From Fusicatenibacter saccharivorans (GTDB lineage: Bacteria > Bacillota > Clostridia > Lachnospirales > Lachnospiraceae): DNA of 64,000 nt. Each line of letters starts with the position of its first letter. Within the stretch, counting starts at the first letter, position 1. The stretch spans positions 1 through 64,000 of the forward strand of contig NZ_JADNOP010000014.1 in the NCBI RefSeq assembly GCF_015557635.1, written 5' to 3'. A model generated the notes under the pieces. The model saw only the letters and a list, made by a program, of their open reading frames with translations. It had not been told where the DNA came from and ran no database searches. The position numbers and the translations under genes were made by a program. Positions 63,896-64,000 of the stretch are shown piece after piece.

Positions 63896-63919
63896 CGCAT
63901 GGAAACGCATAGAAAAATG

Positions 63920-64000
63920 CTATTTTTCTACGCCGTTCTTCTCACAGATATCCGCGAGCACACACCGTTCACAGTGCGGTGTCGTCCTCGCAGTACAGAC
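63920..64000 (-). CDS. C-terminal end of an endonuclease III-type DNA glycosylase (partial)
   Basis: The minus strand encodes 26 residues up to a TAG at 63920-63922. Four cysteines occur in CTARTTPHCERCVLADIC, which is the [4Fe-4S] loop found at the end of endonuclease III. The first spacing is seven residues here, where E. coli Nth has six. Only the tail is in the window, so MutY-type or related glycosylases remain possible. Confidence 0.65.
   Translation of the reverse strand, partial: VCTARTTPHCERCVLADICEKNGVEK

Noticed and set aside
1-64000. CRISPR array or prophage
   Set aside because: No regularly spaced direct repeats, cas genes or phage structural genes were seen; only integrase and transposase fragments occur.

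Overview
The window reads as chromosome of an anaerobic Clostridia bacterium, most likely Lachnospiraceae. The basis is an hrcA-grpE-dnaK-dnaJ operon under a CIRCE operator, Gram-positive ribosome binding sites with frequent GTG and TTG starts, tRNA genes without an encoded CCA end, a long-form HPF, SecA with a C-terminal zinc motif, a prfB gene with a programmed frameshift, and many membrane proteins carrying zinc ribbons. All functional calls come from reading the sequence and from family knowledge; no database search was run.

Layout. 1-9.1 kb is an accessory carbohydrate/ester region: a GNAT acetyltransferase, a 408-bp decayed insertion element, an orphan solute-binding lipoprotein, a domain-permuted GH3 glycosidase, an AraC remnant, a type-B carboxylesterase and a metallo-beta-lactamase-fold hydrolase. 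9.1-11.4 kb is an AT-rich scar upstream of uvrB: a YczE-like membrane protein, an integrase fragment joined to a 103-bp foreign copy of uvrB, an MNT/HEPN toxin-antitoxin-like pair and a gene remnant. 11.4-20.1 kb holds uvrB, two paralogous XRE regulators around an unknown gene with shared operators, and the heat-shock operon.

20.4-29.2 kb holds a Crp/Fnr regulator behind an FNR-type box. It is followed by five co-directional genes for zinc-ribbon, propeller-like and WG-repeat membrane proteins, ending in a membrane-anchored subtilisin-like protease. I consider this the best candidate for an undescribed system. 29.4-39 kb holds a eukaryote-type HisA, hpf, secA, prfB, a YdjI-YdjG-YdjH-like membrane module without PspA, and an ACT protein. 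39-52.5 kb is mostly housekeeping: hom, tex, a YlmH-like gene, trpS, a radical-SAM activase, tadA, tRNA-Ser, an RsmF-type methyltransferase, a 3D-domain cell-wall protein and tRNA-Pro.

52.5-64 kb holds a HAD phosphatase and a sensory cluster: a cytosolic PAS hybrid kinase with two receivers, a lipoprotein joining a solute-binding domain to a 5'-nucleotidase-type C-terminal domain, and a membrane hybrid kinase. No DNA-binding response regulator is present, and the scar of a third kinase lies just upstream. A MarR-MATE efflux operon, a FabT-like MarR regulator and the end of an endonuclease III-like gene close the window.
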